Part shown: in pieces, positions 21,659-34,409 of the stretch
Position numbering within the stretch: the first letter of the stretch is position 1
Layout of the letters: every line of letters starts with the position of its first letter
Source of the DNA: Siphonodentalium dalli
Lineage: Eukaryota; Mollusca; Scaphopoda; Gadilida; Siphonodentaliidae
Length of the DNA stretch: 64,000 nt
Assembly (NCBI GenBank): GCA_032622095.1
Contig: CP136068.1
Coordinates: 113,657,546 to 113,721,545 of the forward strand
Reading direction: 5' to 3'
Notes under the pieces: model-generated
Told to the model about the DNA's origin: nothing
The model's input: the letters and a program-made list of their open reading frames with translations, nothing else
The model's database searches: none
Made by a program: the position numbers and the translations under genes

Positions 21659-23051
21659 ATGAAAAACACATGGAAACTAATTTCAGAGATAATCCAAAAG
21701 AGATCTAAAAAAATGGAATATCCTTTGTCATTTAATATAGATGGCATTGATAGATCAGATCGTAAAGATGCTGCAGAAGCATTTAATAACTATTTTTCTA
21801 ACATTGGAGCCATTGAATCTGAAGAAGAAAAAAGTACAGGGGAACATGTTTCTTCATACCTACCTACACCATGTAATGAAACACTTTTCTTCCGCCCTAC
21901 TACACCAGAAGAATTACAAAGAATCGTCTCTTCTTGTAAAGTAAAACATAGCACAGACTGTGATGGTCTTACTTCTTCACTAATGAAGAGTGTCATCAAT
22001 GAAATTTCCAAACCTCTAAGCTATATTATTAATCTATCTATGGAAACTGGAATTATTGCTGACAACATGAAGATAGCACGGGTCATCCCTTTATTTAAAT
22101 ATGGAGATCCAAAACTGTTAGAAAATTATCGCCCTATTAGTATTCTTCCTACATTTTCAAAAATCTTAGAAAAAATTGTCTGTTTAAGACTTGTCGAATT
22201 TATTAACACGCATGATGCCCTCTATCACAATCAATATGGATTTCGTAAAGAACACTCCACAATTCACCCGATACTGAAGTTAATTAACGACGTGGGTTTA
22301 AATAATGATAAGAAAACAAAAGATTGTACACTCTCTGCTGTTATCGACTTCTCCAAAGCTTTTGATATAATAAACCACAAAATTATATTAAAAAAACTTG
22401 AAACCTATGGAATAAGAGGCAAAGCCAATCATTGGTTTAGAAATTATTTGAATAATAGATTTCAATTTGTGGATCTAGAAGGTAGGGTTACATCTAAACT
22501 TCCCATTACATGTGGAGTCCTCCAGGGATTTGTGGCTGGGCCGATTCTCTTTCTGATTTATGTAAACGATATGCACAAATCTACTGCCTTGTCATTGTTA
22601 TCTTTTGCAGATGACACCACTGTGTACTCCTCAAACCATAACCTTGATTATTTGTATGACAACTTTAACAATGAACTTGCAAAACTAAGTAAATGGTGTC
22701 GAACTAATAGGCTATCACTAAACACTAAAAAAACACACACTAACTATAAATGGAGAGCAAATTATAAGAATTGGAGTAGACTGTCAGGAAAAATCATTTA
22801 AGTTTCTTGGAATACACATTGATGAACACCTATCATTCGAACACCACGTGAAAGCTGTGTGTGCAAAAATTAGTAACACCTTATATGCTATAAATCGAGT
22901 AAAAAATTTCCTTCCGCTTGACTGTCTCCGTATGCTGTATCTTACATTAGTACACTCCCATATTCTCTATGGAATTGAGCTATGGGGCAATGCCGGTACC
23001 CACAACCAAGTTGTTGTTTTGCAGAAAAAAGCTATCCTATTGTATGGATAA
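21659..23051 (+). pseudogene. Non-LTR retrotransposon reverse transcriptase, 5'-truncated and frameshifted
   Basis: A 380-residue open frame contains the reverse transcriptase palm and fingers: YRPISILPTFSKILEK, AVIDFSKAFDIINH, the PQG-like block GVLQGFVAGPILFLIYVND, and the catalytic SFADDTTVYSS near 22600. After a frameshift near 22750-22800 the connection domain continues (KFLGIHIDEHLSF, LYLTLVHSHILYGIELWG) to 23051 in another frame. The motifs fit the Jockey/CR1 group. There is no endonuclease domain upstream and the C terminus is cut short, so this is a dead fragment. A copy of dispersed repeat A sits just upstream. Confidence 0.88.
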
Positions 23052-23059
23052 TGAATATA

Positions 23060-24140
23060 ATATAATAACATGACATCGGATTCAGGGTTCTCTTCAATTG
23101 TTATGTAAACAACTCTTATACATACAGTGAAAGTTATTTCATAAAAAAACCCATCGCCCTAAGACATGTAATTTCGAATCAAATCTGTTGTTCTGGGATA
23201 TTTGCATTGCTCTGGCCTTATGTAATGTAAACCTTCACCATTTAGTCAGAAATTGTTCAACTGTTTGTTTCCATAACAAAGATATTAAAGGCCCATATAA
23301 TGTTCGAGTCACCGATAGTGCCTTGATATACGGTTTTAATAACAATCTATGACATAAAATATGATTCAGTGTAATACTTTCGACGACTACGAGTTAGGTA
23401 AGTAGGGTTAATTTTAGCTGAAAGTTCAGTGTCTTTAGCTGATAGTCCGGTGTCCTAAATTGCTGGGAATTATAGCTCTGAGTGGATGACCTATAATTAT
23501 GGGTCGTTGACTTTTGGAGTTAAATGCTTTGTCAAAGCGGATTATTAATTGTCCATCTGGTTTGATGTAAGCGACACGTGTTCCCAGCAAATCACGACAT
23601 TTGATGGGCTAGGGGCGTTGTCATTTTCAGCGGATATATACTAGGAGAGCCAAGCTCTCGGACACTCTTGCAGAGACTCTTGCTCAGACTCTCGACTCGA
23701 ACGCATTAGCGAGAAGTCATGTTATTACACTTTTCTCCGTGGCCACCTGATGTGACTATTGTAAATATTTGTACAATAAAATTCATCAACGTGTTTCCGA
23801 GAATTCCAACTTAATGGTTAGAACCTGGGGAGTGCTACATCAGAAGGTGTCCATAGAGTACTAGAAAATATCTGAAATCATAGAAACATTTTCCCCGTCT
23901 CGCTCCCAGAAAGCAACATAATTCAAACTAAGATATAAAGTTATTCCACTTCCATTGAAAATAATAGACTTTGCAGTACAATACAGATGAAACCTGAGCA
24001 CAGAAAACATGTCTATAACTTAGCAAAAGCAACATGTTCACAGTTTACTACACCGGATAAGGTGTCACTACACTGTTTTGGAGCTTACTCTTTCAAATGG
24101 TACGGCATATCTATTATATATTTTGGAACTTCTGTCTGTA
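23060..24140. other. No gene recognised
   Basis: About 1 kb without recognisable coding potential after the reverse transcriptase remnant. It may include its 3' flank; no polyA tail was found. Confidence 0.45.
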
Positions 24141-24145
24141 TGTGT

Positions 24146-24180
24146 GAATGTATGTATGTATGTATGTATGTATGTATGTG
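24146..24180 (+). repeat. (TATG)n microsatellite
   Basis: Uninterrupted GTAT/TATG tetranucleotide run. The following 200 bp (to GGGCACATCAGCTAGTA near 24410) read like the end of a dispersed element, but I cannot name it. Confidence 0.85.
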
Positions 24181-25226
24181 TTATAGACTCGAAAACTGCT
24201 CGAACGATCCGACTCAAATTTGGTATGTATGCCTACTTTGATCCCAGGAACAACATGGGCTGGTCCAATTTCACGTGCAACCGTATCCTTGACATTGGAC
24301 TAGCTCATATACACATTTACGCTCATATAGGTATGTTTCCTCCGAATACTAATCTTGTCAACGTTGTTCCCTAAATAGTCCGAACGACGTCGGGCACATC
24401 AGCTAGTATTTTATGTGAAAATTAAGTGGGCCTTTAACCCAAGTCTATCTATTGTTCCTTGTTCTTCCATATTGATGATGGTTTTACAATCTTTATTGTT
24501 TTTCAAATTTACCCATTGCGAGCGCTTTAAGTCCGTTTACACGAGGAACTCTATTCATAGATATAGAAACATGTCGGTGTGGCGGAAAGGGGGGGTGTCT
24601 TATCGCTCAGCTTTGGTCAACAGTTGGAAATTTCATGCCCGAAATAACTTCAGCCGAAAGATAATTTCAAATTGTTCCGACAGTTAAATTTTCCAACCAT
24701 GCCGTATTTTAGTATAAAATATGTCCAACGTTATGTGGTGTCAGGTGGACATTAGCAAGTTGGGAAGCCTGAGGTACAAGTTGAAAATTTCCATCGAAAG
24801 GGGTGAAATATTATGGAAATAATAGCGAAACAGATCAATACGAGATAGAAAAACAGACCAAGACATGATTGAGGTATGTGTCCTTCAGATAACAAGTTCA
24901 ACAAACAATACACAGGAATTCTTCTGCACTTGTATTATCTTTTCGGATGTCGTCTGCTCACATAGTATCCTGAACATCCCTCCAGCTGACAATATAAACC
25001 ATTCCATTGTATACTACTACAACTGGTGGGATAATTCATTAGTAAAGAAAGGGTTAATATGTATAAATGTGTTCAGTAGACAAGGTTCACGTATATTTAG
25101 TAGTGGTTACAGACTTACAGTTGGCTCCGGTTATCTCCCTTCCGAATTAATCAGGATACTCATTAAAGGTGGATTATCTCTTTGTAAACATGTATTATAT
25201 AGTTACCGGGGTATAAATTATTAGGT

Positions 25227-25638
25227 ATGAATCGAAGACTCCTGTCCGGAAATGCTTCTATCGATTAATATTGATTTTATTTGAATATTTTCAGGCCTAA
25301 AAAGGTGTCGTTGTTCAGCTAACGAACAATAGTGGTTATTGTTAACAGAGACAAGACATTTTATTGTGTAATTTTGTCATAAATAAACGTTAATTAGACT
25401 CATTGTCGCTTATTGCTATGGAATAAAACAATGCAATTAATCAATCTGGGACATTTGACGTTCGGTACGTAGCTATAGGAACATCCTACTGCTCTATATC
25501 GCTATCTGGTATCGCCCGAATGGTCTGTACTAAAAATAGACACATAAAATGTCCCAATTAATCATAATAAAATATTCGAAATAAAATCAATATTAATTGA
25601 TAGAAGCCTTTCCGGACAGGGGTCTTCAGTTCATATTT
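25227..25638. mobile_element. MITE, 412 bp, CTGTCCGGAAA terminal repeats
   Basis: About 54-bp terminal inverted repeats: ATGAATCGAAGACTCCTGTC at left and its near complement GACAGGGGTCTTCAGTTCAT at right, continuing through TCAATATTAATTGATAGAAG on the right-hand side. The interior has no coding capacity. Confidence 0.75.
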
Positions 25639-25639
25639 A

Positions 25640-28600
25640 TTATTTTATACCCATGCAACTATTTCAAATTTGTTATTTAAAGAGATAATCCATCTTTAAA
25701 TATAATTCCAACATTGTGTGGCACGTGTTAGTCAGATTGAATGCCAAATTATTGCCCACACTTGGATATATGGACTCATTGACTGATATGTAGCAGTTGG
25801 TGTTTAGTTTAAACAGTATTTACTTACATTATATGGACATTCAAATATATAATTACAATATATATCAATAATCGAAGAAAACTTTGATTAGGCAACACCA
25901 TATTGGCTTATTTGAAGAGTTTCTACTTGACTTCAGGGTAAATGATAAAAGAGCCACAGAAAGACGGATGCAAGACCAAACAACAGGATACAATGTCCGG
26001 GCGGGTGGATGGGTTCTGGGTGCCGTTAGCAGATTTCTCCAATGCCAAGTAATGTTTTTTTTTCAAGTCCATGTTTAAAGTGATGTGAAACACTCCAGCA
26101 GGTTGATCGAATAGAAATAGAGAATAATCTTGTTCAAAGTAGTAATTTTTACAAATTTATATCCAAATTGACAACACACCGTCAGTTTTATATATTAATT
26201 AATTGCAGTAACTCTCGATGGGGAAATCGTTTTCGTTAGTTTATCACAGATTGATTCATCCCGAATCAAGTAGTAAATATTTACAATTAAGCGTAGTTCA
26301 TACGATGTTTTCTATGGAGTGGTGTGGTCGTTTAGCTTGAGATTTTCGGCGATGTTAGTATACTGTTACATTCCTCCAGTTGGCATAGTGCCAGAATACT
26401 AACTTATCAGTTTTACGCATCCGAACTAGTACATAACAGTCATGTCTTATAAACCGGACCAAAATAGAGCATACATCGAGAGGAGGGGCACCTAGTTTCT
26501 TGGAATGGGTCAAGTTCTAAAATTTGCACTGAAAACAAATAGATTGTCCATCAGTTCCTATTGTTGTTTTTGACATTCAATTATCGCTGCGATACCAACG
26601 CGAGCCCATTTAACACTTCTGGTGCTTTAAATTGTATGAATATTGAAAGATGAACCTATGTCCTGTAGTAGTATAGGACGTTCATCATTGGGCAGATGAA
26701 CCTTGGTTTAATGGGACCTACAGATATAATGAAAAGCTGAGTAATTAATAACATGGCAATTATTACAAAGCAAAGATTCATCTTTGAGTTGATATCATTT
26801 TATTTCGGGATTACTGTTTCTGCTAAGTAAAGTAGGAACATTTAATCTAGTAGGTACGGTGCATAATGTTTATAGTGTGGTGGGGGTTAAATACGCCGTA
26901 CAGTACTACCCGTATACGCCTTTATAAGAGTAGTACTAGTGCAGTTATTGGGTGGTGGAGCAACGAGTGCGTTAAACGGCCCTTTGTTTCTGTCATCTGC
27001 AAAGCATACGTGACTTTTGTTCTTTAACTACTTGTTATTGGTTAATTGAGTAGATTTCACATGGACAATTACATAATTAATACAGAGACTGTGTGACAAT
27101 TTAGTCATCTTGTTGGGGCTAGTCACAGCGTGAGACAATACGCTGTTTTGTATACACATCTTTGGTGCATATATACTGCGAGAAACCTATGGATATGGAT
27201 GCTTGAAATTATTTGACAAATTTAGTTAATGAGTGTTTTGTGATTTTCTGTGATATCTGGTGCTTTCATTAAACTTACCTGATTGCAATTCGTCTGGATG
27301 TTTATTTAAAATATTTCACACCGTCTGTCTGCCTTATGCTGCTATTTTCACCACTTGTCATCAAATATTGACGGTGGTTCCCCAGTGGACCTTTCCACAG
27401 CTGTCAACCAAATAATTATTAGCGGATATTTCGGACTAATTATAGCATGGAAATATTACTGCCATCTTTATTCACCCTAAATTTGATATCCATGCGTACA
27501 TTCAGTGTTAAATTGGCTGTATTCAAACAACGTTTTTGTTGACAAATCATAATATTCTGAGCTTTATATTTGCGTCATGATATTTTTAATTTATCCATGA
27601 TTATAACAATGTTTTTTTTTCAATTAGCATGACACTTTTCACATTTAATGGCAAAACGGATGTGTGTTCTCTGGTTTAGATATATTAAAACGTTAAGAGA
27701 TATGTGTGTCTGTTCTGGTCTGTTCGCGATTTTTCACCAACAGCCTTGACCGAGTTCAACCAAAGTTGGTATGGAGTCTCGGGGTACCCCGGAAGATGTT
27801 ATAAAGGCCTTATTTTTTTAATTTAAAATTTTAAACAAATAATAATTTGTTTTTAAAAATTTTAAATATTTGAACAAGAAGTTTAAATCGAAAATCAACA
27901 ACAAAATTAGAAAAATTTAAAATTAAAAACAATTTTAAAATCCCAAAAATAAAAGGACTCAATTTTCAACCTTGTATCCTGCCCTGTCGTTCGTCATGTG
28001 AAACACCACCCATGGTGTAGAAAGGGGTGCTCGTTATGTATATTCACTCAAACAAAAATAATATATATATCGGTTGATTAGACGTGAACCCAGGTTGTAT
28101 TTAGTGAAAGTAGTGGAAAACAAGATGATTAACATTTTACGGAGGCAAACAGTTCATTAGGAGCTCTTGGCTTCTGTGATGGTCTTTGGTTGCACTGTAT
28201 TTGAATCTTTTGACTTCTTGACATAGACGTTCCATTTGAAGGTCCAGTGTCCAGTGACCAAAACGGAAGGCAATACGATATATCGGTAGTCACAAAGAGT
28301 ACATATTTTGTCGCGAAATTGGATAATTTAAGTTGCACACATCGTCTGCGTATATCATCGGATGCCACGGTAGCATCAATCCAAAGTGACTAATTAGCTA
28401 CATTTATATGAGTACAGAAACATACAAGTACTGTGACCTAAACATAAAAGTCAATTACAAATGACCAACCGAATGATCTGACACGCACTTGTCTTCGATG
28501 CTAGATTGGAATGATCGCTTTGAGTGTTTTTTCTTTTAAGTCGAAATAAGTTAAATGATTGGTCAATACAGACTGCTTCAGCATTACATCATTGTATTTT

Positions 28601-29550
28601 AAATTTGTATTTATTTAAATCGGATTCCACACTCACAATTTTAATAGCCAGTGTAGCTGAGTGAACCAGGTCCTGTGTCCGGGAATATAAATTGTTAATC
28701 ACTAATTGCATTCGATCTAGCTTATTCAACCGCTCTGTAAAAATACCACAGCATAGCATTTACCAGTTTGGATATAAAATCAATTACATTGATGGCGACT
28801 ACGTCATTTACAGTCACCTTAATTCAAGTCAGGCAGATTGTACGCATGTATCATCAACTCTTCGGTTTACAGTTTACCTCTCCAAAAACAAAGCGAACAG
28901 TTAGCGATTCTTCTTTGTAAGATGGAACCTTACACTCATTGTTCAATGGCACACCTCGATTCAATGAGATACTTTGTTATTATGATTTTGCCTTTACCAT
29001 TTAAAAAAAAATCTTATTGCTCCACATATCTCTTCGAACATACCAATAGCTAAATCGAGCAACATGCTGACATGTTCTTGCAGTGGTGGGTGCAGAATCA
29101 TTTTCTTTTGCTGGTCCATATTTTATTGCACACATCGTCTGCGTATATCATAAAGTGACAGAAATAATTTCAGTTATTTTCTCAATAGCGCCCATACAGC
29201 TACGACACCATATCTGATGACGATCGAAAGGGAACTGGATTTTGTCATCGTTCAATAAAATGCATGATGTTATTATCCAACCTCACAGTCGGTAAATCAA
29301 ATTATGTCCGTAATAAATTCTACATTGGTGAAATGAAAAATAGGATTTGTTACGCCAACGGACTTAATTTGATATCAATCCACACTCCCACCATAGCTCA
29401 ACTACTTTTGCCTATAACCTAGAGGTTGGTGAGATTATACTGCAATTATTTTGATCTTGTTTTTGCTGTAACTCGGGTATGTGATTCATTTCATTTTGTT
29501 CTTTGTGTGTGATGGTATATATAGTGTATGTCAAAACTAAAGTTAGCACT
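25640..29550. other. Anonymous AT-rich region, no gene recognised
   Basis: Only short open frames without domains. A sequence of about 23 bp (TGATATACGCAGACGATGTG on the minus strand) occurs near 28350 and again near 29140. Low-complexity A/T runs lie at 27800-27960. Confidence 0.45.
29176..29240 (+). repeat. 70-bp direct repeat, copy 1
   Basis: TATTTTCTCAATAGCGCCCA through GACGATCGAAAGGGAA is repeated with very few changes at 30784-30846, 1.6 kb away, on either side of the ORF1-like remnant. Confidence 0.7.
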
Positions 29551-29554
29551 AAGG

Positions 29555-30004
29555 TCAAGGGGTGCGCATTACTGATGTCCAGGTGTGCAGCATCACTCCC
29601 AAGTGTTTCTCCAGACAGTTCCGTGATGATTTGTTTGGCATGTATATCCTTGGGATTTGTTATGTGTCAGGCACATTGTGAAATCTAAGGCAATTTGATC
29701 TACTGCACTGTTCACCTTTTTCGAATAATGTGTCAATATGCTTTATGGCCTCATTGGATTTTCTTTCCACCAGGTCATTTAGCCAAGTAATATCTGACTG
29801 GTCAACTTAGGTCAAGGTTCACATTTGATTTTGTGCAGCTGTAACCCGAAGGTCATCATTTTCAGATTTGAAATTCTGTATTAGTGTATGTACATCAGTT
29901 TTCATGGATTTCACCCATAACTGTTCGAGTGAGTAATTATGACGACATTGGGAACACATTATCAATTTCAGCGAAATGTTTATTTTATAAAAACAGATTT
30001 TCAC
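29555..30004 (-). pseudogene. Decayed non-LTR retrotransposon ORF1-like fragment
   Basis: On the minus strand, a Lys/Glu-rich segment (HTLIQNFKSENDDLR) is followed by SDITWLNDLVERKSNEAIKH and then SRSNCLRFHNVPDT. A frameshift leads on to HAKQIITELSG and LDISNAHPL. A coiled coil, then SRRNCLRFHGVP-like and aHP-like blocks are typical of L1-type ORF1 (RNA-binding, RRM-like). Several stops and shifts show it is dead. I recognise the family by pattern only. Confidence 0.5.
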
Positions 30005-30783
30005 AACACTTCAAATATTTAGGAAAATGTCAATAACATGTGATAGTAATACAATTGAAATACAATACATCATTCTTTCCTCTTACTGGTTCTCAGAAAA
30101 AAGTTCCCTTCGTCGTCAACCAGAACGGGAAAATTGTTGACAAAGACGAATAGTCACGTGTCGTATTGATTAACCCTTTCGACGCTGAATGAATTTTCCC
30201 ATTTAGTTATAAGTGTACATTGGATATGATTATGAAATAAGCCCATAGCGGACCTAAATCCGTTATTCTGTTTTTTTTTGGCGCGGGCCACACTGAAAAA
30301 ACATTATATCGAGCGTAATCTGGTAAGTTGATTTCACATAATGCCGATATGGGCTTATTTGGGTTTTTTCTCAATAAGTTCATTATGAGATCATATTCAA
30401 GAGAACACGCTGACTGTTCAGATATTAAGGTCAACAAAATGGTCGTTTATTGAACTTAGTATATGAACATTGCCTAAAGGAACCATTGATCGGTAAGTAT
30501 TTAGTAACGAAAGGGTTAAATATGTACTCAGGCCGCCATACTATTTTTATGAAACCCATTTTGCTTATCAAACTATAATAACTGTAGCTTACTTAATTGG
30601 GACGAGTAGCTCCGTCTGAAAAACACTATCTTATTTGACATTGAATGTTCTGTGTATTTACTTCATACGCTGTCTATGTTTAGAGGGACCGAAATTTTTT
30701 TTGCTAATTTGGAAATTATGGAAAAATGAATGCATCCGGGTGAGTCATCAATTGTACTGTCTCCAAGTGTCAAAATACTTCAG

Positions 30784-30846
30784 CTATTTTCTCAATAGCG
30801 TCCATACAGCTGCGACACCATATCTGATGACGATCGAAAGGGAATT
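30784..30846 (+). repeat. 70-bp direct repeat, copy 2
   Basis: Second copy of the block at 29176-29240 (ATTTTCTCAATAGCGTCCAT through CGATCGAAAGGGAA). It is followed by a (GTT)n run at 30885-30905. Confidence 0.7.
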
Positions 30847-31189
30847 GTGGGTATTGTGGGTGCTGTGGTTGAAGTGATTGATATGGTTGTTGTTGTTGTT
30901 GTGGCAATGTTGTTGCCGGTCGTCGCAGTGATCTTACCTGCCAAACCGAGAGTTAACCATTTAATGGCGGGAGCTGCGATAGTGCAGCATTACATACCCT
31001 GCGCAGTTGTATTCATATATGTGCGAAGAGACTCACATATATAAGAGAATGTACTAGCACAGGGATTTCACAAATTTCAGCAAGCTCTATGATATACTGC
31101 ACGAATAAATAATAAATACGCGATCGAAACAACAAGCCAGTTGCACAAATGCAAATGCAAACCGTCTAACATTCAAGATCGTAATTAAA

Positions 31190-33250
31190 ACGTACATTTC
31201 GCATAAGGAATTACTACTGATAAGAATTACGAATAGCTAATAGTAGTCGCATAATGAACTACTACTGATAAGAATTACGAACAGCTGATATCAGTTACAT
31301 AACGAACTACTACTGATAAGAATTACGAATAGATAATACTAATCACATAACGAACTACTGCTGACATGAATTACGAATACTAACAATAGCCGCATAACGG
31401 ACTACTGATGATAATAATTACGAATAACTAATAGTAGTCGCATAATGAACCACTACTGACAAGAATTACGAATAGTTCACACAATGAACTACTGCTGACA
31501 CGTATTACGAATATTAATAATAGTCGCATAATTATCTACTACTGAACATAATTAGAAACAGCTAATATGAGTCGCATAACGAACTACTATTGATAAGAAT
31601 TACGAATATATAATACTAATCGCATAATGAACTACTACTGATAATAATTAGGAATAGCTAATAGAAGTCGCACAATGAACCTCTGCTGACATTAATTACG
31701 AATACTAATAATAGTCGCATAATGAACCACTACTGACAAGAATTACGAATAAATAATAATCATCACATAATGAACAACTACTGATAAGAATTACGAATAG
31801 TTCACACAATGAACTACTGCTGACACGTATTACGAATATTAATAATAGTCGCATAATTATCTACTACTGAACATAATTAGAAACAGCTAATATGAGTCGC
31901 ATAACGAACTACTATTGATAAGAATTACGAATATATAATACTAATCGCATAATGAACTACTACTGATAATAATTAGGAATAGCTAATAGAAGTCGCACAA
32001 TGAACCTCTGCTGACATTAATTACGAATACTAATAATAGTCGCATAATGAACCACTACTGACAAGAATTACGAATAAATAATAATCATCACATAATGAAC
32101 AACTACTGATAAGAATTACGAATAGTTCACACAATGAACTACTGCTGACACGTATTACGAATATTAATAATAGTCGCATAATTATCTACTACTGAACATA
32201 ATTAGAAACAGCTAATATGAGTCGCATAACGAACTACTATTGATAAGAATTACGAATATATAATACTAATCGCATAATGAACTACTACTGATAATAATTA
32301 GGAATAGCTAATAGCAGTCGCACAATGAACCTCTGCTGACATTAATTACGAATACTAATAATAGTCGCATAATGAACCACTACTGACAAGAATTACGAAT
32401 AAATAATAATCATCACATAATGAACAACTACTGATAAGAATTACGAATAGTTCACACAATGAACTACTGCTGACACGTATTACGAATATTAATAATAGTC
32501 GCATAATTATCTACTACTGAACATAATTAGAAACAGCTAATATGAGTCGCATAACGAACTACTATTGATAAGAATTACGAATATATAATACTAATCGCAT
32601 AATGAACTACTACTGATAATAATTAGGAATAGCTAATAGCAGTCGCACAATGAACCTCTGCTGACATTAATTACGAATACTAATAATAGTCGCATAACGA
32701 ACCACTACTGATAATAATTACGAATAGCTAATAGCAGTCGCATAATGATGCACTACTGATAATAATTAAGAATAGCTAATAATAGTTGCATAATGAACCA
32801 CTACTGATTTACGAATATATATCAAATAGAATTACGAATAGATAATAGTTCACAAAATGAACTGTACTGCTGACATGAATTACGAATACTAATAATAGTC
32901 GCATGGTTATCTACTACTGATACATTTACGACTAGATAGTAGTGGTCACATAATTAACTACTACTGATAAGAATTACGAACAGATTATACTAGTCGCACA
33001 ATGACCTACTACTGGTATAAATACGAATAGCTAATAGTGTCACACATTGAACTACTACTGGTAAGACTTTCGAATAGTTAATAGTAGTCATATAATGAAT
33101 CACTGATACGACTTACGAATATTTAATAATAGACGCATACTGAACTACTTCTAATCGCACAACTATTACTGATAATACTTAAGAATAGCCAATAGCAGTC
33201 GCATAACTAACTACTACTGATAATAATTACGAATAATATGGTAATAGTCA
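31190..33250. repeat. Satellite of 47-48-bp monomers with 325-bp higher-order repeat
   Basis: Over 40 monomers of the form TAATGAACTACTACTGATAA, GAATTACGAATAG, TAATAGTAGTCGCA. From 31476 a block of seven subunits (six of about 47-48 bp and one of about 33 bp) repeats with an exact 325-bp period at 31476, 31801, 32126 and 32451. These copies are almost identical, for example AGAAGTCGC versus AGCAGTCGC, while the flanking monomers are diverged. Confidence 0.93.
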
Positions 33251-33867
33251 CATAATTAACACTTAGTTGACTATTTTAACTCAGCGATGAGTTAAGAATC
33301 AACTAATTATTGTGCGAATAATCAACTAAATTTGTTTGAAACCAACTATAAATTTAGTTATTGGCAACTACATATTTATAACCCAAAGACTTAGTTAGAT
33401 GTTAAACTAAATATTTTGTCATGATTTCAGTAAATATATCTAAATAGATCTTGTGTTGTGTGTGGTCACATTTAAAGGGTTCCCATTGGTCAATGTCTAA
33501 TTCAAAAGCAAAATAACTACCGCCCAAAAAAGGCAGAATGAATTGCAGATTCAGATTTATGACACTTTATCTGATACATATAAATTACCCATAGTCCTAT
33601 ATAGAATAGTGGAAATGTACGCCTGTCAAACAGTTATATATTTAAAATGCACTAGTATGCACCTCCGGCGATCTACCTCTGCGTAGCGTTGTCACACTTG
33701 GGGGCATATAACTACCTCCCTTCCTATCTATCAGTGTCCCAATCTACCCCATCGGATGGCACAATGGCCAACACCACCATAGTCGTGTCACCCATACCTT
33801 AAGGGGTAAGATTCTGTCCCTCTATAGAATTGAGCGTGTTCAAGAAGAGATTATTTCATGTACGTAC

Positions 33868-34086
33868 CTTCTTTCTCGCATATGATGTAATAAGAGGCTT
33901 CTGAGCAATCGTAGTCGATCCATAACGGTGAAGAAACAAGATTTAACGGGAGCACGCATCTGTCTGACGTCGGTTCTACGGCTATCCACGTCGCCCTACC
34001 CGCTGATACGGCAACCTCCAATGATCCGTCGACCCAGTGCCAACCTCCGCCCACATAGCGTAGTCCCAGCACTGGTGCGTTGAGTG
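33868..34086 (-). CDS. Isolated C-type lectin domain exon
   Basis: Minus-strand exon of 219 nt, symmetric phase 1: acceptor cgtctaattctag|C at 34087, donor GAAG|gtacgt at 33867. It encodes the second half of a CTLD: LGLRYVGGGWHWVDGS, TSDRCVLPLNL, WIDYDCSEASYYIICEKE. The WIDYDC block corresponds to the WND strand of calcium-binding lectins, while no EPN/QPD is seen. I could not find the matching first-half exon upstream or any downstream exon, so the rest of the gene may be diverged, beyond a long intron, or lost. Confidence 0.75.
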
Positions 34087-34225
34087 CTAGAATTAGACGA
34101 AGAAAATATGACATTGTGTTGGAACTCGAGTCGGCTATATGATACATGTGCGTGCTCAAAGTTCTTTATTTCGAGCGCAATGAGCCCTGCGCATGTGCAA
34201 ACACGACATAAACGCTCTAGCTATT

Positions 34226-34400
34226 TGTACATATTGCATTGGTGTGGCTCTATATGTACATATTCCATTGGTGTGGCTCTATATGTACATATTGCATTGG
34301 TGTGGCTCTAGATGTACATATTGCATTGGTGTGGCTCTATATGTACATATTGCATTAGTGTGGCTCTATATGTGCATATTGCATTGGTGTGGCTCTATAC
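34226..34400 (+). repeat. 29-bp minisatellite, about six copies
   Basis: TTGGTGTGGCTCTATATGTA followed by CATATTGCA repeats every 29 bp with few changes. It lies just 5' of the isolated lectin exon. Confidence 0.9.
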
Positions 34401-34409
34401 CCAGTAAAC

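Noticed and set aside
28330-29150. Minus-strand IYADDVC reading at two sites, like a reverse transcriptase catalytic box
   Set aside because: Both sites belong to a shared 23-bp repeat and lack the surrounding reverse transcriptase blocks; too short to call.
31190-33250. CRISPR-like array of evenly spaced repeats
   Set aside because: Contiguous 47-48-bp monomers without unique spacers in a eukaryotic context; this is satellite DNA.
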